Shown one piece after another: positions 1-8,480 of a stretch of DNA of 64,000 nt. The notes below the pieces were generated by a model. It did not search any database, was not told the DNA's origin, and was given only the letters and a program-made list of their open reading frames with translations. Position 1 is the stretch's first letter; every line of letters starts with the position of its first letter. The DNA is from Nibribacter ruber (GTDB taxonomy: Bacteria; Bacteroidota; Bacteroidia; Cytophagales; Hymenobacteraceae), in contig NZ_CP047897.1 in assembly GCF_009913235.1 (NCBI RefSeq), positions 1,817,501 to 1,881,500 on the forward strand. Direction: 5' to 3'. The position numbers and the translations under genes are program-made.

Positions 1-2
1 AA

Positions 3-410
3 TCTTACTCCAATCTGCTGCTGGCCTTGGTAAGCTCCCTGTTTTTGTGTGGCTCTTACCCCCTCACACAAGTGTACCAGCACCAGGAAGACGCCCGGCG
101 CGGCGACAAAACCCTGAGTCTTCTCTTAGGCCTGCAGGGCACTTTTCTGTTTGCCGGACTAAGCCTGCTCCTGGCCGCAACTGCACTGTTCTTTACTTAC
201 TTTTTAAGAAATGAGAATACGCACAGCCTGCTTTTTCTGGTGGGTACGTTTCCGGTGGTGTTGGTTTTTAGCCGATGGGTGCTGCGTGTAAGAAAAGACC
301 CAGACGCAGCCGATTTTGAGAATACCATGCACATGAACAAAGTCTCCAGCCTGAGCATGAGCTGTACGTTTGCGCTAATTCTGGCCTGGCAGGTGTGGCA
401 TCTTTCGTGA
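3..410 (+). CDS. UbiA-like prenyltransferase family protein, C-terminal part (cut by left window edge)
   Basis: The frame is open from the first bases of the window, so the gene begins outside it; the first possible internal start (TTG at 27) is probably not the real one. About 136 residues remain. The segment YQHQEDARRGDKTLS resembles the second Asp-rich motif of UbiA-superfamily membrane prenyltransferases, which bind a prenyl diphosphate through Mg2+. At least three hydrophobic segments follow, which fits an integral inner-membrane protein. The substrate cannot be told from this piece. Many Bacteroidota carry such a UbiA-like protein outside the quinone loci. It ends five bases before a weak alternative GTG start of the next reading frame, so the next gene may be co-transcribed. 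Confidence 0.7.
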   Translation, partial: SYSNLLLALVSSLFLCGSYPLTQVYQHQEDARRGDKTLSLLLGLQGTFLFAGLSLLLAATALFFTYFLRNENTHSLLFLVGTFPVVLVFSRWVLRVRKDPDAADFENTMHMNKVSSLSMSCTFALILAWQVWHLS

Positions 411-468
411 TAAGGTGAACGGCCCCGTGCCAACTGCGTACAAGCTTCTTTACCCTGTTTACACCCAC

Positions 469-1065
469 ATGCGCACCCTCCCTTTTATTTGCCTATTGTC
501 TTTACTGATAGCCTGTGAGCAAGCACCAAAAGACACCACCAACAGCACTAAGCCTTCTGAGGTTTCTGAGACACCAAAGGGCGGCAAAAAAGGCAAAGCC
601 CCGGTTTTGAAAATAGTCCAGCGTACGCACGCCTTTTCTTCTAATACTCAGCCAGATTACTTCAGGCTTGTGCTCACCGGTGACTCTGTGACTAACGGCC
701 ACGTGACGTTTACCATCACCTCAGCAGATGGGAAGAAGTTGTTTGAAGAGAAGTTTGCTGCCGCAGAGTTAGAAGCATCCATGGTGTATGAAATGAAAAC
801 GCCCACCGCCCCTACAAGAGACCGCCAAGCTTACATTCTGCGCCGAATGGATGAATTTGTGCAGGAAAGTGATTTTGTAAAGCCCGCCATTCCAGCTTCT
901 ACTCCTGCAGACACGGCCTTTGTCTCCCTGGCAACCTTTCAAACTATTCAGGCCAATCCTTCAGCCATCGGGTTTAAGTATTTGCTGGGCAAGGAAGACG
1001 GCCGCCTGCTGGTATATGATCCCAACCAGAAAAAGGTGGTGCGTTACGGAAGTTTTGGCGGTTGA
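469..1065 (+). CDS. Predicted lipoprotein, function unknown
   Basis: The encoded protein of 198 residues starts with a short lipoprotein signal, MRTLPFICLLSLLIAC, where Cys16 would be lipidated. I chose ATG 469 because it gives this signal directly; a GTG at 415 would add 18 residues that spoil it. After the lipobox comes a low-complexity Thr/Ser/Lys/Gly stretch (residues about 18 to 45) that looks like a tether, then a folded region rich in beta-strand-like segments. I do not recognise the family. It follows the UbiA-like gene by about 60 bases on the same strand, which suggests co-transcription, and faces the CPBP gene convergently. Confidence 0.75.
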   Translation: MRTLPFICLLSLLIACEQAPKDTTNSTKPSEVSETPKGGKKGKAPVLKIVQRTHAFSSNTQPDYFRLVLTGDSVTNGHVTFTITSADGKKLFEEKFAAAELEASMVYEMKTPTAPTRDRQAYILRRMDEFVQESDFVKPAIPASTPADTAFVSLATFQTIQANPSAIGFKYLLGKEDGRLLVYDPNQKKVVRYGSFGG

Positions 1066-1107
1066 AATACCTAGCAGTAGCGGTGCAATGAGTTGATGGT
1101 TTATCTT

Positions 1108-1863
1108 TTACAATTGGTAGAAGATAAAGTATATCATAGACACGTTAAAACCAGCATGACTGGCAATTGCACCTAGTAAAGAACCCGTCATTTTCTTACA
1201 CTGGATAAAGACTAAACTTGTCATGAACATCCCTACTACCCATAGAAGGGAGGGCACCAGCAGAAACTGCCAACGGCCAAAGAGGTAGACAAAGCCAAAA
1301 TGGGCCAAGTGGGTCAAGGCAAAAGAAAGGCTGTCTATGAGGGTGGCTTTGTTTTCTCCCAGACTGGCTCTCAAACTGGCATGCACAATTCCTCTGAAAA
1401 ACAACTCCTCCCCGATAGGGCTAAAACACATCCCCGTCACAGCAAAAATCACGAAGTAGATAAGCCTGTCCTGGGCTGTTAAGTCTGCGCTTATATGATA
1501 GGACTTGCCAATGTATACATACCAGTTACTCATTGAGTTAGTGTATAACAGATACCCTACTGCAAAAAGAAGCGTGCTGATGGCAATACCCAACAGAAAG
1601 GAGTACAGAATCCATGCTTTGCTTTTAGGTTTCTTAATCCCAATCTCTCGTCGTCCTTCTTTGGACAGGAAGATGAACGGGATAAGAGCAGAAACAGTCA
1701 TTATAATACCTATGCTACTGTAATCACCGGTTTCGTTTGCCTGTAACACCATCCAAAACCTGGGCACACAGACAGCTAACAGCAAAATCAAGCCAAATAC
1801 CCAATTGAATTGCAGTACTCTATTCCAGGTAAATCTAAGTTCAGTAGTGACCATGTAGTGCAA
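1108..1863 (-). CDS. CPBP family intramembrane metalloprotease (Abi/CAAX-protease-like)
   Basis: The 251-residue product has about seven hydrophobic segments. The family's first motif, EExxxR, is present as GEELFFRGIVHASL. A His-containing helix (SFALTHLAHFG) and a late motif (IASHAGFNVSM) follow, so the usual Glu and His metal/catalytic ligands are all present. CPBP proteins are membrane-embedded glutamyl/metallo-type proteases related to Rce1; bacterial members act in peptide maturation, bacteriocin self-immunity, or have unknown roles. No peptide substrate gene is visible next to it. The start could be ATG 1863 or the second Met three codons later. Transcribed alone on the minus strand, next to other accessory genes. 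Confidence 0.85.
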   Translation of the reverse strand: MHYMVTTELRFTWNRVLQFNWVFGLILLLAVCVPRFWMVLQANETGDYSSIGIIMTVSALIPFIFLSKEGRREIGIKKPKSKAWILYSFLLGIAISTLLFAVGYLLYTNSMSNWYVYIGKSYHISADLTAQDRLIYFVIFAVTGMCFSPIGEELFFRGIVHASLRASLGENKATLIDSLSFALTHLAHFGFVYLFGRWQFLLVPSLLWVVGMFMTSLVFIQCKKMTGSLLGAIASHAGFNVSMIYFIFYQL

Positions 1864-1920
1864 AGATTTCAGACAATGTTACGTGCGTGGAGCTTGCCGA
1901 CTTTTAAGTAGCTATGCTCT

Positions 1921-2757
1921 TTATGAATTTATTGGTCTTGCAGTTTTTTTTAATTCAGATTCAATATTCACCCAGTTGACTTTCCATTTCTGGTTGGTAG
2001 TATTTCCCGAAGCATAAAAAAGAAGAGCATTATCAGGTGTTACATAAGGATTGCCTTGCCCGTACTGGTTGATTCTATCGTTTAATCTTTTAGTGTTTAT
2101 CCAATTACCCTTTCCATCATTATAACTTATCATTAAGTCAAGCTGGTGGCCAATGGTGGCAAATATCAGATAATCTTCTTTGGGAGAAACAAATGGGGTA
2201 CATTTCCCCATTTGTTTCTTTAACCAAATATTGGTTTTCTCTGCATTTAGGAACCTCTCATTCACCTGCGTTGAATGATAAATATCCATGTTGCTATAAT
2301 CTAATTCACTGACGTGACAGTAGAGCGTTCCTGAACTAGCGATGGTTGGATGAGAAACTAACTTATGCCTCAGGTTAGGAATGTCAACAAAGGAAGGTTC
2401 ACTCCAAACACCATCCACTTTGTCAGATCTCCAGATATGCCACGTTTCTGAAACGCCAAGGATATTTACTGGCCGGGTGGAGCTAAAATAAATGGAGTTT
2501 CCATCCGGAGAAAAGCTCATGCCATGCTCATTGTATTCACTGTTGAAGAAAGCTCTTTGAGGCTCAGCCAGTTGTCCGTCACCTATTTTTGTTACGTAAA
2601 CATCAAATTGAGTGAAATCTTTATCAGAGACAGCATAAAAGTATTCTTCCAAATCGGGACTGAATATACCTCTATGGATTAGCTTATTTTCAGGGATAAG
2701 GTTTTCCCAAAACTCAATAGGAGTATCACCGGGTAGTTCGCGTGGTAAAGTATTCAA
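1921..2757 (-). CDS. PD40-type beta-propeller repeat protein, possibly 5'-truncated
   Basis: The product of about 278 residues contains repeated short motifs such as GMSFSPDGNSIYFSSTR, TPFVSPKEDYLIFAT and PYVTPDNALLFYAS. These are WD40-like PD40 repeats found in TolB-like and OmpA-associated propellers, which usually bind proteins or sugars in the periplasm. Members normally carry a signal peptide or lipobox. Here the frame opens at TTG 2757; the 11 codons upstream hold no ATG and end in a stop near 2790, and no signal peptide is visible. This suggests loss of the 5' end or a frameshift. Neighbours on the same strand are an ABC ATPase and a small membrane protein. Function unknown. Confidence 0.6.
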   Translation of the reverse strand: MNTLPRELPGDTPIEFWENLIPENKLIHRGIFSPDLEEYFYAVSDKDFTQFDVYVTKIGDGQLAEPQRAFFNSEYNEHGMSFSPDGNSIYFSSTRPVNILGVSETWHIWRSDKVDGVWSEPSFVDIPNLRHKLVSHPTIASSGTLYCHVSELDYSNMDIYHSTQVNERFLNAEKTNIWLKKQMGKCTPFVSPKEDYLIFATIGHQLDLMISYNDGKGNWINTKRLNDRINQYGQGNPYVTPDNALLFYASGNTTNQKWKVNWVNIESELKKTARPINS

Positions 2758-2891
2758 TTTAGTATCCTTACTTTTAGTAATAGCAACTCAAAAAAATAAT
2801 CTCCCACAATTATAATTAGAACGGTCTTATTCACTCAATGAATTACTGAGAATGGACTTGCCTAAATGCTTTAGATAAAGTTTAGCAGTTG

Positions 2892-3545
2892 TTATATTCT
2901 AGCATATCCAAGTGCTTCTAATTCTTCGATGCTTTTCACCGGACGAATCCTACCATCGGCAAGTAAATGCATATCATCACTTATGTCTAAGATGTGCCTG
3001 AACATGTGGTCGGTGACCAATAACCCCTTGTTACTTTTCTCTTTCAGTAAAAACTCCTTTACTTTCTCAATTTGAATGGGATTCAAATGCGTGAAGGGTT
3101 CATCTAGCATGGCGAACTGTGACTTTGATTTCACAATGGCATAAATTTCCACCAGCCTGCGGGCGCCGCCCGAAAGACTCTTCATTGAGGAGTTGCGTCT
3201 GCCGGCAAACTCAGGAAACCAATTCTCGAACGTTGCATAATCCAGACAAAAATCACTGAATACCCGTTTCAGCGTAAGCCATGCAGGTATGAAATTGAAC
3301 TGTGGAAGGTAAAGCAATAAATCAGGCCGCTTGAAGGCTGCTGACTGGAACTTCCCGTCAAACCGGACTGATTGACTACACTCCAAGCTGCCATAAATCA
3401 CCTTCATAAGACATGATTTCCCCTGTCCGTTCCTACCCAGAAGGCCTGTTATCCTGCCTGTCTCACAACTTAAGTAGATATCCGTGAGAATCCTTCGGCC
3501 ACCCAACTCTAACTGGATACTGTCTGCCTCAAGTCTGTGAATCAT
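2892..3545 (-). CDS. ABC transporter ATP-binding protein
   Basis: The 217-residue product is a single nucleotide-binding domain. Walker A is GLLGRNGQGKS (near residue 38), the ABC signature is LSGGARR, and Walker B with the catalytic Glu is FAMLDEP. A terminal His (TDHMF) fits the H-loop. It ends with no extra domain. It starts four bases after the stop of the small membrane protein encoded just upstream on the same strand, which strongly suggests coupled expression. The two may form one transporter or signalling complex, since no ordinary permease is nearby. Substrate unknown. The signature is slightly unusual (SGGARR in place of SGGQ/ERQR). Confidence 0.88.
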   Translation of the reverse strand: MIHRLEADSIQLELGGRRILTDIYLSCETGRITGLLGRNGQGKSCLMKVIYGSLECSQSVRFDGKFQSAAFKRPDLLLYLPQFNFIPAWLTLKRVFSDFCLDYATFENWFPEFAGRRNSSMKSLSGGARRLVEIYAIVKSKSQFAMLDEPFTHLNPIQIEKVKEFLLKEKSNKGLLVTDHMFRHILDISDDMHLLADGRIRPVKSIEELEALGYARI

Positions 3546-3549
3546 TGGT

Positions 3550-3846
3550 TTAGTAGAGCAGGTAGTTCAGGAACAGGAAAATAAAAAAGTTAAAAGTGAG
3601 GGTTGAGGCCCAGAGCTTCACCTTGGATATGCCTAAGTTATAATAATAAAAATACTCATGCTTTTTGTAGCTGTTCACAGCAAGGAACATCAAGCTAAGG
3701 GTCGCTACCTTGAACCAGAATATAATGGGGAATATTCGCAATCCCGACTCAACGTTAAGGCTTAAGCAAGTCAAGGTTATTACCATAGAGGGTATGGCAA
3801 AGGCTGTATAGAAAGTCCATATTATACATATAGATTTAAAATTCAT
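3550..3846 (-). CDS. Small membrane protein paired with the ABC ATPase
   Basis: The 98-residue product has three predicted membrane helices (about residues 5 to 30, 38 to 58 and 75 to 97). Between them lies a Tyr-rich stretch, KKHEYFYYYNLGISKVKLW, that looks like a conserved cytoplasmic loop. It lies four bases upstream of the ABC ATPase gene on the same strand, so the pair is almost certainly one operon. By context it could be the membrane partner of the ATPase, although three helices is small for a permease and it might have to oligomerise. I recall similar Tyr-Asn-Leu-Gly proteins beside ABC ATPases in other Bacteroidota, but cannot name a family. Confidence 0.65.
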   Translation of the reverse strand: MNFKSICIIWTFYTAFAIPSMVITLTCLSLNVESGLRIFPIIFWFKVATLSLMFLAVNSYKKHEYFYYYNLGISKVKLWASTLTFNFFIFLFLNYLLY

Positions 3847-3857
3847 TTTTCCAATTT

Positions 3858-3928
3858 ATGCTAACGGTCTCGTGTAAACAGCGTGCGAGGCCGTCGGCCG
3901 TGGCATGGTGTTTACACAATGTTGTGCG
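3858..3928 (-). repeat. attC-like cassette recombination site A (minus orientation)
   Basis: Read on the minus strand, this 71-bp stretch has the architecture of an integron attC site: R'' box GCACAAC, L'' box TGTAAAC, a GC-rich centre (CGGCCGACGGCCTCG), L' box GTTTACA and R' box GTTAGC. The boxes pair to form an imperfect hairpin. Bases 3860-3900 are identical over 41 positions to 32326-32366 on the plus strand. It lies directly after the stop of the small gene at 3943-4365. Similarity to attC is my inference from box layout and complementarity. Confidence 0.6.
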
Positions 3929-3942
3929 TTCGTATTTTTTTT

Positions 3943-4365
3943 TTAAGATTCCCAATTGAATTCTGAATCTATTCTAGGGTTCCAATTTTTAAGTCCTTGT
4001 CCTAATCTGTTTAAAGAAGATGGTAAAGTCCTTATGGAAAATTCACTCTTTTCAAGATATGGTTCATCGCGGTGGTTGTCTATAATTACCCTTAATGCTG
4101 ATTTTCCATCGGGTTCGTAGCAGTAAACTTTTAGATTTAAAAAGAAGGCCCATTCGATGTCATCTTCACCAACTTGAAATGTTATTGGGTCTGTAATTTT
4201 TCGTGGAAAGTCGGATAATTTTTCTCCAAATCCTTGAAAGGTGTCGATAGAGTCGTAAAAGTCGAGCTCTGTTCTTATTTGTCCATTAGAAATCGTGATT
4301 TCATAATGAATAAACCCATCTCCGTCGTCAAGAGCCAATACCTTCAATTTGATTGCTGAACCCAT
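3943..4365 (-). CDS. Hypothetical protein in a cassette-like unit
   Basis: The product of 140 residues starts MGSAIKLKVLALDDGDG; I chose ATG 4365 because the longer frame would run back into the attC-like site at 4383-4454. There is no signal peptide or membrane segment. The protein is acidic, with beta-strand-like alternation, and ends with a Trp/Asn-rich tail (NWNPRIDSEFNWES). I do not recognise the family; the composition is reminiscent of cytosolic immunity-type proteins, but that is only an impression. Its bases are clearly richer in A and T than those of the housekeeping neighbours, as is usual for acquired DNA. It is bounded by attC-like sites on both sides and has only an 18-base leader after the upstream site. 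Confidence 0.65.
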   Translation of the reverse strand: MGSAIKLKVLALDDGDGFIHYEITISNGQIRTELDFYDSIDTFQGFGEKLSDFPRKITDPITFQVGEDDIEWAFFLNLKVYCYEPDGKSALRVIIDNHRDEPYLEKSEFSIRTLPSSLNRLGQGLKNWNPRIDSEFNWES

Positions 4366-4382
4366 TTTATATTTTAATATGA

Positions 4383-4454
4383 CGCACAACGTCTGGATAA
4401 ACGCCACTATGGCGTTTATTTCAAATACATTTCATTCCAGAGTGGCGTTTATCC
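4383..4454 (-). repeat. attC-like cassette recombination site B (minus orientation)
   Basis: On the minus strand the 14-base arms GGATAAACGCCACT (4441-4454) and AGTGGCGTTTATCC (4395-4408) are perfectly complementary and serve as L'' and L' boxes. They are followed by the R' box GTTGTGCG at 4383-4390. That R' box is the exact complement of the R'' box of site A at the other end of the unit; the match runs nine bases. No good R'' box is visible, so the upstream half may be altered by the adjoining 42-bp palindrome. Confidence 0.5.
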
Positions 4455-4481
4455 GCCGTATACGGCGGATAAACGCCACTC
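4440..4481. repeat. Perfect 42-bp palindrome
   Basis: The sequence from 4440 to 4481 equals its own reverse complement with no loop; each 21-base half reads GAGTGGCGTTTATCCGCCGT plus A. It shares the GTGGCGTTTATCC arm with the adjoining attC-like site B and could arise by duplication and inversion of that arm. Confidence 0.85.
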
Positions 4482-4529
4482 AACTACCCAATATACTCTA
4501 AAAACTCATTCACTAATTCAACCAATATC

Positions 4530-4566
4530 CGTTTTTAACCTATTCCCAGAAAACAGCCTAAAAACG
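4530..4566. repeat. 38-bp interspersed palindrome, copy 1
   Basis: Imperfect copy with arms CGTTTTTAACCTATTC and AAACAGCCTAAAAACG. It lies beyond the rho 3' end, 10 bases past the 21-bp hairpin at 4577-4622 as seen on the minus strand. Confidence 0.85.
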
Positions 4567-4576
4567 AAAACCACTT

Positions 4577-4622
4577 AAACCAGGAAGGCCTTGCAGATTT
4601 CTCTGCAAGGCCTTCCTGGTTT
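4577..4622 (-). terminator. Hairpin at the rho 3' end, probable terminator
   Basis: A perfect 21-bp stem (AAACCAGGAAGGCCTTGCAGA and its complement) closes a 4-base loop, 46 bases past the rho stop codon. The minus-strand 3' side has only a short T run before the T run of palindrome copy 1. Confidence 0.7.
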
Positions 4623-4668
4623 TGCAAAACATCTTGTGTCTTGCGTCTTATGTCTTACTTCTAAAAAA

Positions 4669-6531
4669 CTAGCTATTCATAGAGATCAAGAACTCGTCGT
4701 TGTCCTTGGTGCCTTTCATGCGGTCTTTCAAGAACTCCATGGCTTCTACAGAGTTCATGTCAGACATGAACTTGCGCAGAATCCAAACACGGCTTAGCTC
4801 GTCGCGGTCCATCAACAAGTCCTCGCGGCGGGTACCGGACGCAGGAACGTCAATGGCAGGGTACACACGCTTGTTGGCTAGTTTTCTGTCTAACTGGAGT
4901 TCCATGTTACCGGTACCTTTGAATTCTTCAAAGATTACCTCGTCCATTTTAGAACCAGTCTCAATCAAGGCAGTAGCGATGATGGTCAATGAACCACCGT
5001 TCTCCACGTTACGGGCCGCCCCGAAGAAGCGCTTAGGCTTGTGCAGCGCGTTGGCATCCACCCCACCAGAAAGAATCTTTCCTGAAGAAGGTACCACGGT
5101 GTTATAAGCACGGGCCAGACGCGTGATGGAATCCAAAAGAATTACCACGTCATGACCGCACTCTACCATGCGCTTGGCTTTGTCTAGCACAATGCTGGAG
5201 ATTTTCACGTGACGATCGGCCTGCTCGTCAAAGGTAGAGGCAATCACCTCGGCTTTTACGCTACGGGCCATGTCGGTTACCTCTTCCGGGCGCTCGTCAA
5301 TCAAAAGAATCATCAGGTAAACTTCTGGATGGTTCTCGGTGATGGCGTTGGCAATCTCTTTTAGCAAGACGGTTTTACCGGTCTTCGGCTGGGCTACAAT
5401 CAGACCACGCTGTCCTTTACCAATGGGCGCGAACAGATCCATGATGCGGGTAGAGTATTGACTGGACTTGGTCGTCAGTTTTAAGCGCTCCTCTGGGAAC
5501 AAAGGCGTCAAGTGCTGGAACGGAATGCGGTCTCTGATTTCCTCGGTGGTACGGCCGTTCACAGAATCCACTTTCAAGAGAGCGAAGTACTTCTCCCCTT
5601 CTTTGGGCGCGCGCACGGTACCTTTCACGGTGTCACCGGTCTTTAAACCAAACAATTTGATTTGTGACGGAGACACATAAATATCATCTGGGCTGGCCAG
5701 GTAATGGTAATGGGCTGAACGCAGGAAACCATAGCCGTCTTGCATCAACTCCAAAACGCCCTCATTAGCAATAACGCCGTCAAACTCTCTAAAGTTAGGC
5801 TGGTTGTTCTGCTGTTGGTTGCGGTTGTTGTTTTGCTGGTTGTCGCGACGGTTGGTCTGCTGGTTATCGCGGTTCTGGTTATTGTTGTTCTCGCGGGGCT
5901 CGCGGTCACGGTTGTTGTTGTTTTCTCTTGGCTCGCGGTTGCCGTTGTCACGGGGCTGCTGCGCTTCTCTGGGCTCCCGAGGCTCGCGTTGCTCTCTTGG
6001 CTCACGCTGTTCTCTGGGAGCGCGGGGCTGTTGGCCTTCGCGGGGCTCACGGGCCTGGAACTCGCGCGGCTGCTGCATGCGGTTTTCACGGGGCTCGCGG
6101 GTTTCGGTGCGGGGAGCCTCGGTGTCAGAAGCAGGCTCAGGACGAGCTTCTCTCAGCGCACGAGCCTCATCTGTTCTGGGAGTGCGCTCACGCGGGGCAC
6201 GCGCTTCTCTGGGCGCACGCTCGGTTCTGGCCGGTCGGTCGGCCACCTGAGCCGGACGGTCCTCGGCGGCTACCAGGGCCGCTGGCGCTTCAGCCACGGC
6301 TTCTACCAGTTCTTCTTCCTGCTGTACGGCTACGCCTTCTGCCTCTGCGGGTTGAGCGGCAGCTTTGTATTTCTTGGGGAGTTTTTCAATAGGAGTGACA
6401 GCCTGCTGGTCCAGAATCTTGTAGACCAATTCTTGCTTGCTGAGCTTCTTGAAGTTGGTAACGCCGAGGTTTTCGGCAATTTCTTTGAGTTCTGAAAGAA
6501 GGCTTTCTTTCAACTCTTCAATGTTGTACAT
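4669..6531 (-). CDS. rho: Transcription termination factor Rho, with large disordered insert
   Basis: The 620-residue product is the hexameric RNA helicase that ends transcription at Rho-dependent sites. Residues 1 to 45 are the Rho N-terminal helical domain ([18 protein letters not shown]). Residues about 60 to 250 are a disordered insert, first Ala/Glu-rich and then repeats of REPRE, NNQNR and QQNN. The cold-shock RNA-binding domain follows ([15 protein letters not shown]). The RecA-type ATPase has Walker A AQPKTGKT near residue 380 and Walker [11 protein letters not shown]. Such inserts are known in Bacteroidota Rho, where one has been linked to phase separation in Bacteroides. It is divergent from serS across a leader of about 280 bases; a small GTTGC/GCAAC hairpin (6571-6584) lies in the rho leader. 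Confidence 0.98.
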   Translation of the reverse strand: MYNIEELKESLLSELKEIAENLGVTNFKKLSKQELVYKILDQQAVTPIEKLPKKYKAAAQPAEAEGVAVQQEEELVEAVAEAPAALVAAEDRPAQVADRPARTERAPREARAPRERTPRTDEARALREARPEPASDTEAPRTETREPRENRMQQPREFQAREPREGQQPRAPREQREPREQREPREPREAQQPRDNGNREPRENNNNRDREPRENNNNQNRDNQQTNRRDNQQNNNRNQQQNNQPNFREFDGVIANEGVLELMQDGYGFLRSAHYHYLASPDDIYVSPSQIKLFGLKTGDTVKGTVRAPKEGEKYFALLKVDSVNGRTTEEIRDRIPFQHLTPLFPEERLKLTTKSSQYSTRIMDLFAPIGKGQRGLIVAQPKTGKTVLLKEIANAITENHPEVYLMILLIDERPEEVTDMARSVKAEVIASTFDEQADRHVKISSIVLDKAKRMVECGHDVVILLDSITRLARAYNTVVPSSGKILSGGVDANALHKPKRFFGAARNVENGGSLTIIATALIETGSKMDEVIFEEFKGTGNMELQLDRKLANKRVYPAIDVPASGTRREDLLMDRDELSRVWILRKFMSDMNSVEAMEFLKDRMKGTKDNDEFLISMNS

Positions 6532-6778
6532 AAATAGGTAATTAGCTATTCGATTTTAAAAGACATAGCGGTTGCGAGCGCAACGGTCCGGCGAAAAATC
6601 AGGAAAATTATGGTAGTGAATTGGGTAATGAAGAACCAGGATGGCGGTCTCACTGAAAATGTACTGCAATGTTAGGCAGCCTCGTTCTAAATTACAAGCA
6701 ATACGAGCGTTTTTATATATTATGTTACGTTAATTATGATAAAAAAGTGGCGCTTGCCGTAGCCTATTCAAAATATTC

Positions 6779-6786
6779 TATTTTTG
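6779..6786 (+). promoter_or_regulatory. Bacteroidota-type -7 promoter element for serS
   Basis: TATTTTTG fits the TAnnTTTG consensus of Bacteroidota housekeeping promoters and lies 23 bases before the serS ATG. A TTG at 6754 is at a suitable distance for the -33 element. Confidence 0.55.
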
Positions 6787-6808
6787 TAAGCAGATAAACC
6801 GCCTTACC

Positions 6809-8086
6809 ATGTTACAAATACCCGTTTTACGCGAGAACACCGCCCACGTCCTTGCCGGTCTGGAGAAGAGAAACTTTAAGAACGCCGCCCAAGAAATACA
6901 GTCTATCCTAGACGTAGACCAGAAGCGCCGCACGTTGCAGACAGAACGAGACGAGCTCTTGTCCCGCGCCAACTCTCTGGCCAAGGAGATTGGCGGCCTC
7001 ATGAAAAACGGACAAAAAGACCAAGCCGAACAACTCAAAGCCGAGACTGCCGACCTGAAGCTGAAAACCAAAGCCCTGGACGAAGAAGTACAGCAACTGG
7101 AGAACGACCTACAGCAGGCCCTCTACAAAATCCCGAACGTGCCGCATGAAAGCGTGCCCGCCGGAAAGTCTTCTGAAGACAATGAAGTGGTTCTAGAACA
7201 TGGCGCTATCCCTAACCTGCCAGAGAATGCTCAGCCACACTGGGAACTAATCAAGCAGTATGACATCATTGACTTTGACCTGGGCAACAAAATCACCGGC
7301 GCTGGTTTTCCCGTGTACAAAGGCCAGGGCGCCCGTCTGCAGCGCGCCTTGATTAACTTCTTCTTAGACGAAGCCATCAAAGCCGGCTATGATGAGGTAC
7401 AACCACCTATCCTGGTAAATGAAGCCTCTGGCATTGCCACCGGCCAGCTCCCCGACAAAGAAGGCCAGATGTACCATGACAAAGCCGACAACCTGTATTT
7501 AATTCCTACGGCCGAGGTTCCTATCACCAACCTTTACCGTGACGAGATCATTGCCGAAGGGAAACTGCCTATCAAAAACGTGGGCTACACGCCCTGCTTT
7601 AGAAGAGAGGCTGGTTCCTGGGGCGCCGATGTGCGCGGCCTGAACCGTTTGCATCAGTTTGACAAAGTAGAGATTGTACAGATACAAGCCCCAGAAAAGT
7701 CATATGAAGCCCTGGAGGAAATGAGCCAGCACATACAAGGCTTGTTGCAGAAACTAGAGCTACCGTATCGCGTGCTACGTCTTTGTGGTGGCGACATGGG
7801 CTTCACCTCTGCCCTCACCTATGATATGGAAGTCTACTCTGCCGCGCAAGGCCGCTGGTTAGAAGTAAGTTCTTGCTCTAACTTTGAGACCTACCAGGCC
7901 AACCGCTTAAAACTGCGCCAACGCACCGAAGGCGGCAAACCGCAGTTGTTACATACCTTAAACGGAAGCGCCCTGGCCCTACCCCGTATTGTGGCCGCCC
8001 TGCTAGAGAACAACCAAACGCCAGAAGGCATCAAATTACCGAAGGTCTTGCATTCCTATCTGGGCTTCGAGATGATTACCAAGTAG
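6809..8086 (+). CDS. serS: Seryl-tRNA synthetase
   Basis: The 425-residue product charges tRNA-Ser (and tRNA-Sec where present) with serine, in the cytoplasm as a dimer. It has the standard length. Residues 1 to about 105 form the long coiled-coil arm that contacts the tRNA variable loop (ELLSRANSLAKEIGGLMKNG region). The class II catalytic core follows: motif 2 is FRREAGSWGADVRGLNRLHQF near residue 264, and motif 3 is LNGSALALPRIVAALLENNQ near residue 382. The TAEVP serine-binding segment is also present. It starts at ATG 6809, 23 bases after a TAnnTTTG promoter element, and ends 36 bases before a clear hairpin terminator, so it is probably a single-gene unit. Confidence 0.98.
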   Translation: MLQIPVLRENTAHVLAGLEKRNFKNAAQEIQSILDVDQKRRTLQTERDELLSRANSLAKEIGGLMKNGQKDQAEQLKAETADLKLKTKALDEEVQQLENDLQQALYKIPNVPHESVPAGKSSEDNEVVLEHGAIPNLPENAQPHWELIKQYDIIDFDLGNKITGAGFPVYKGQGARLQRALINFFLDEAIKAGYDEVQPPILVNEASGIATGQLPDKEGQMYHDKADNLYLIPTAEVPITNLYRDEIIAEGKLPIKNVGYTPCFRREAGSWGADVRGLNRLHQFDKVEIVQIQAPEKSYEALEEMSQHIQGLLQKLELPYRVLRLCGGDMGFTSALTYDMEVYSAAQGRWLEVSSCSNFETYQANRLKLRQRTEGGKPQLLHTLNGSALALPRIVAALLENNQTPEGIKLPKVLHSYLGFEMITK

Positions 8087-8121
8087 CTTTTTCGTTATTG
8101 GTTATTCGAGTAGACATAGTA

Positions 8122-8160
8122 AAAGAGGCAGTTGCGGCAACGTGACTGCCTCTTTCTTTT
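8122..8160 (+). terminator. Intrinsic terminator of serS
   Basis: An 11-bp stem, AAAGAGGCAGT pairing with ACTGCCTCTTT, is followed by CTTTT, 36 bases after the serS stop. Confidence 0.85.
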
Positions 8161-8220
8161 CGGAGCAGGATTTACAGGATTCTAAATTATTGCCAGGATT
8201 AGACAAGTCTATACCTCACC

Positions 8221-8250
8221 GTAGAGACCAGACACCGCCTTGTCTCCTGC
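8221..8250. repeat. GTAGAGAC...GTCTC REP-like hairpin, copy 1
   Basis: GTAGAGACCAGACACCGCCT followed by TGTCTCCTGC matches the sequence at 35974-36004, which has the same GTAGAGACA start and CGCCTTGTCTCCTGC end. Confidence 0.6.
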
Positions 8251-8480
8251 CCGCAGGGCGATGCAGGCATTGCAACTTCTCTACTGGCAATTCGCCAGCC
8301 CTTGACCTCGTGAAAAGAGACTGGTCAATTTAAGTCTCTTTGCCCGAGGGAGAAAGCAATGAAATATCCATTGGCAGAGGCTTAAGCTTACGATGGAACA
8401 GATAGCTTCTCACGGTGCACATTAATGAGCCCCCGCCCTGTCTGAGCGGTCAGCGAGTTCGGGGACTCTTGATTCTTTTG

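Noticed and set aside
5740-6495. Long plus-strand open frames opposite the rho gene
   Set aside because: They are shadows of the repetitive Arg/Asn/Glu codons of Rho; the predicted protein is low-complexity Val/Leu/Ala and has no start signals.
6571-6584. GTTGC/GCAAC hairpin in the rho leader as a regulatory structure
   Set aside because: The stem is only five base pairs and nothing else supports a role.
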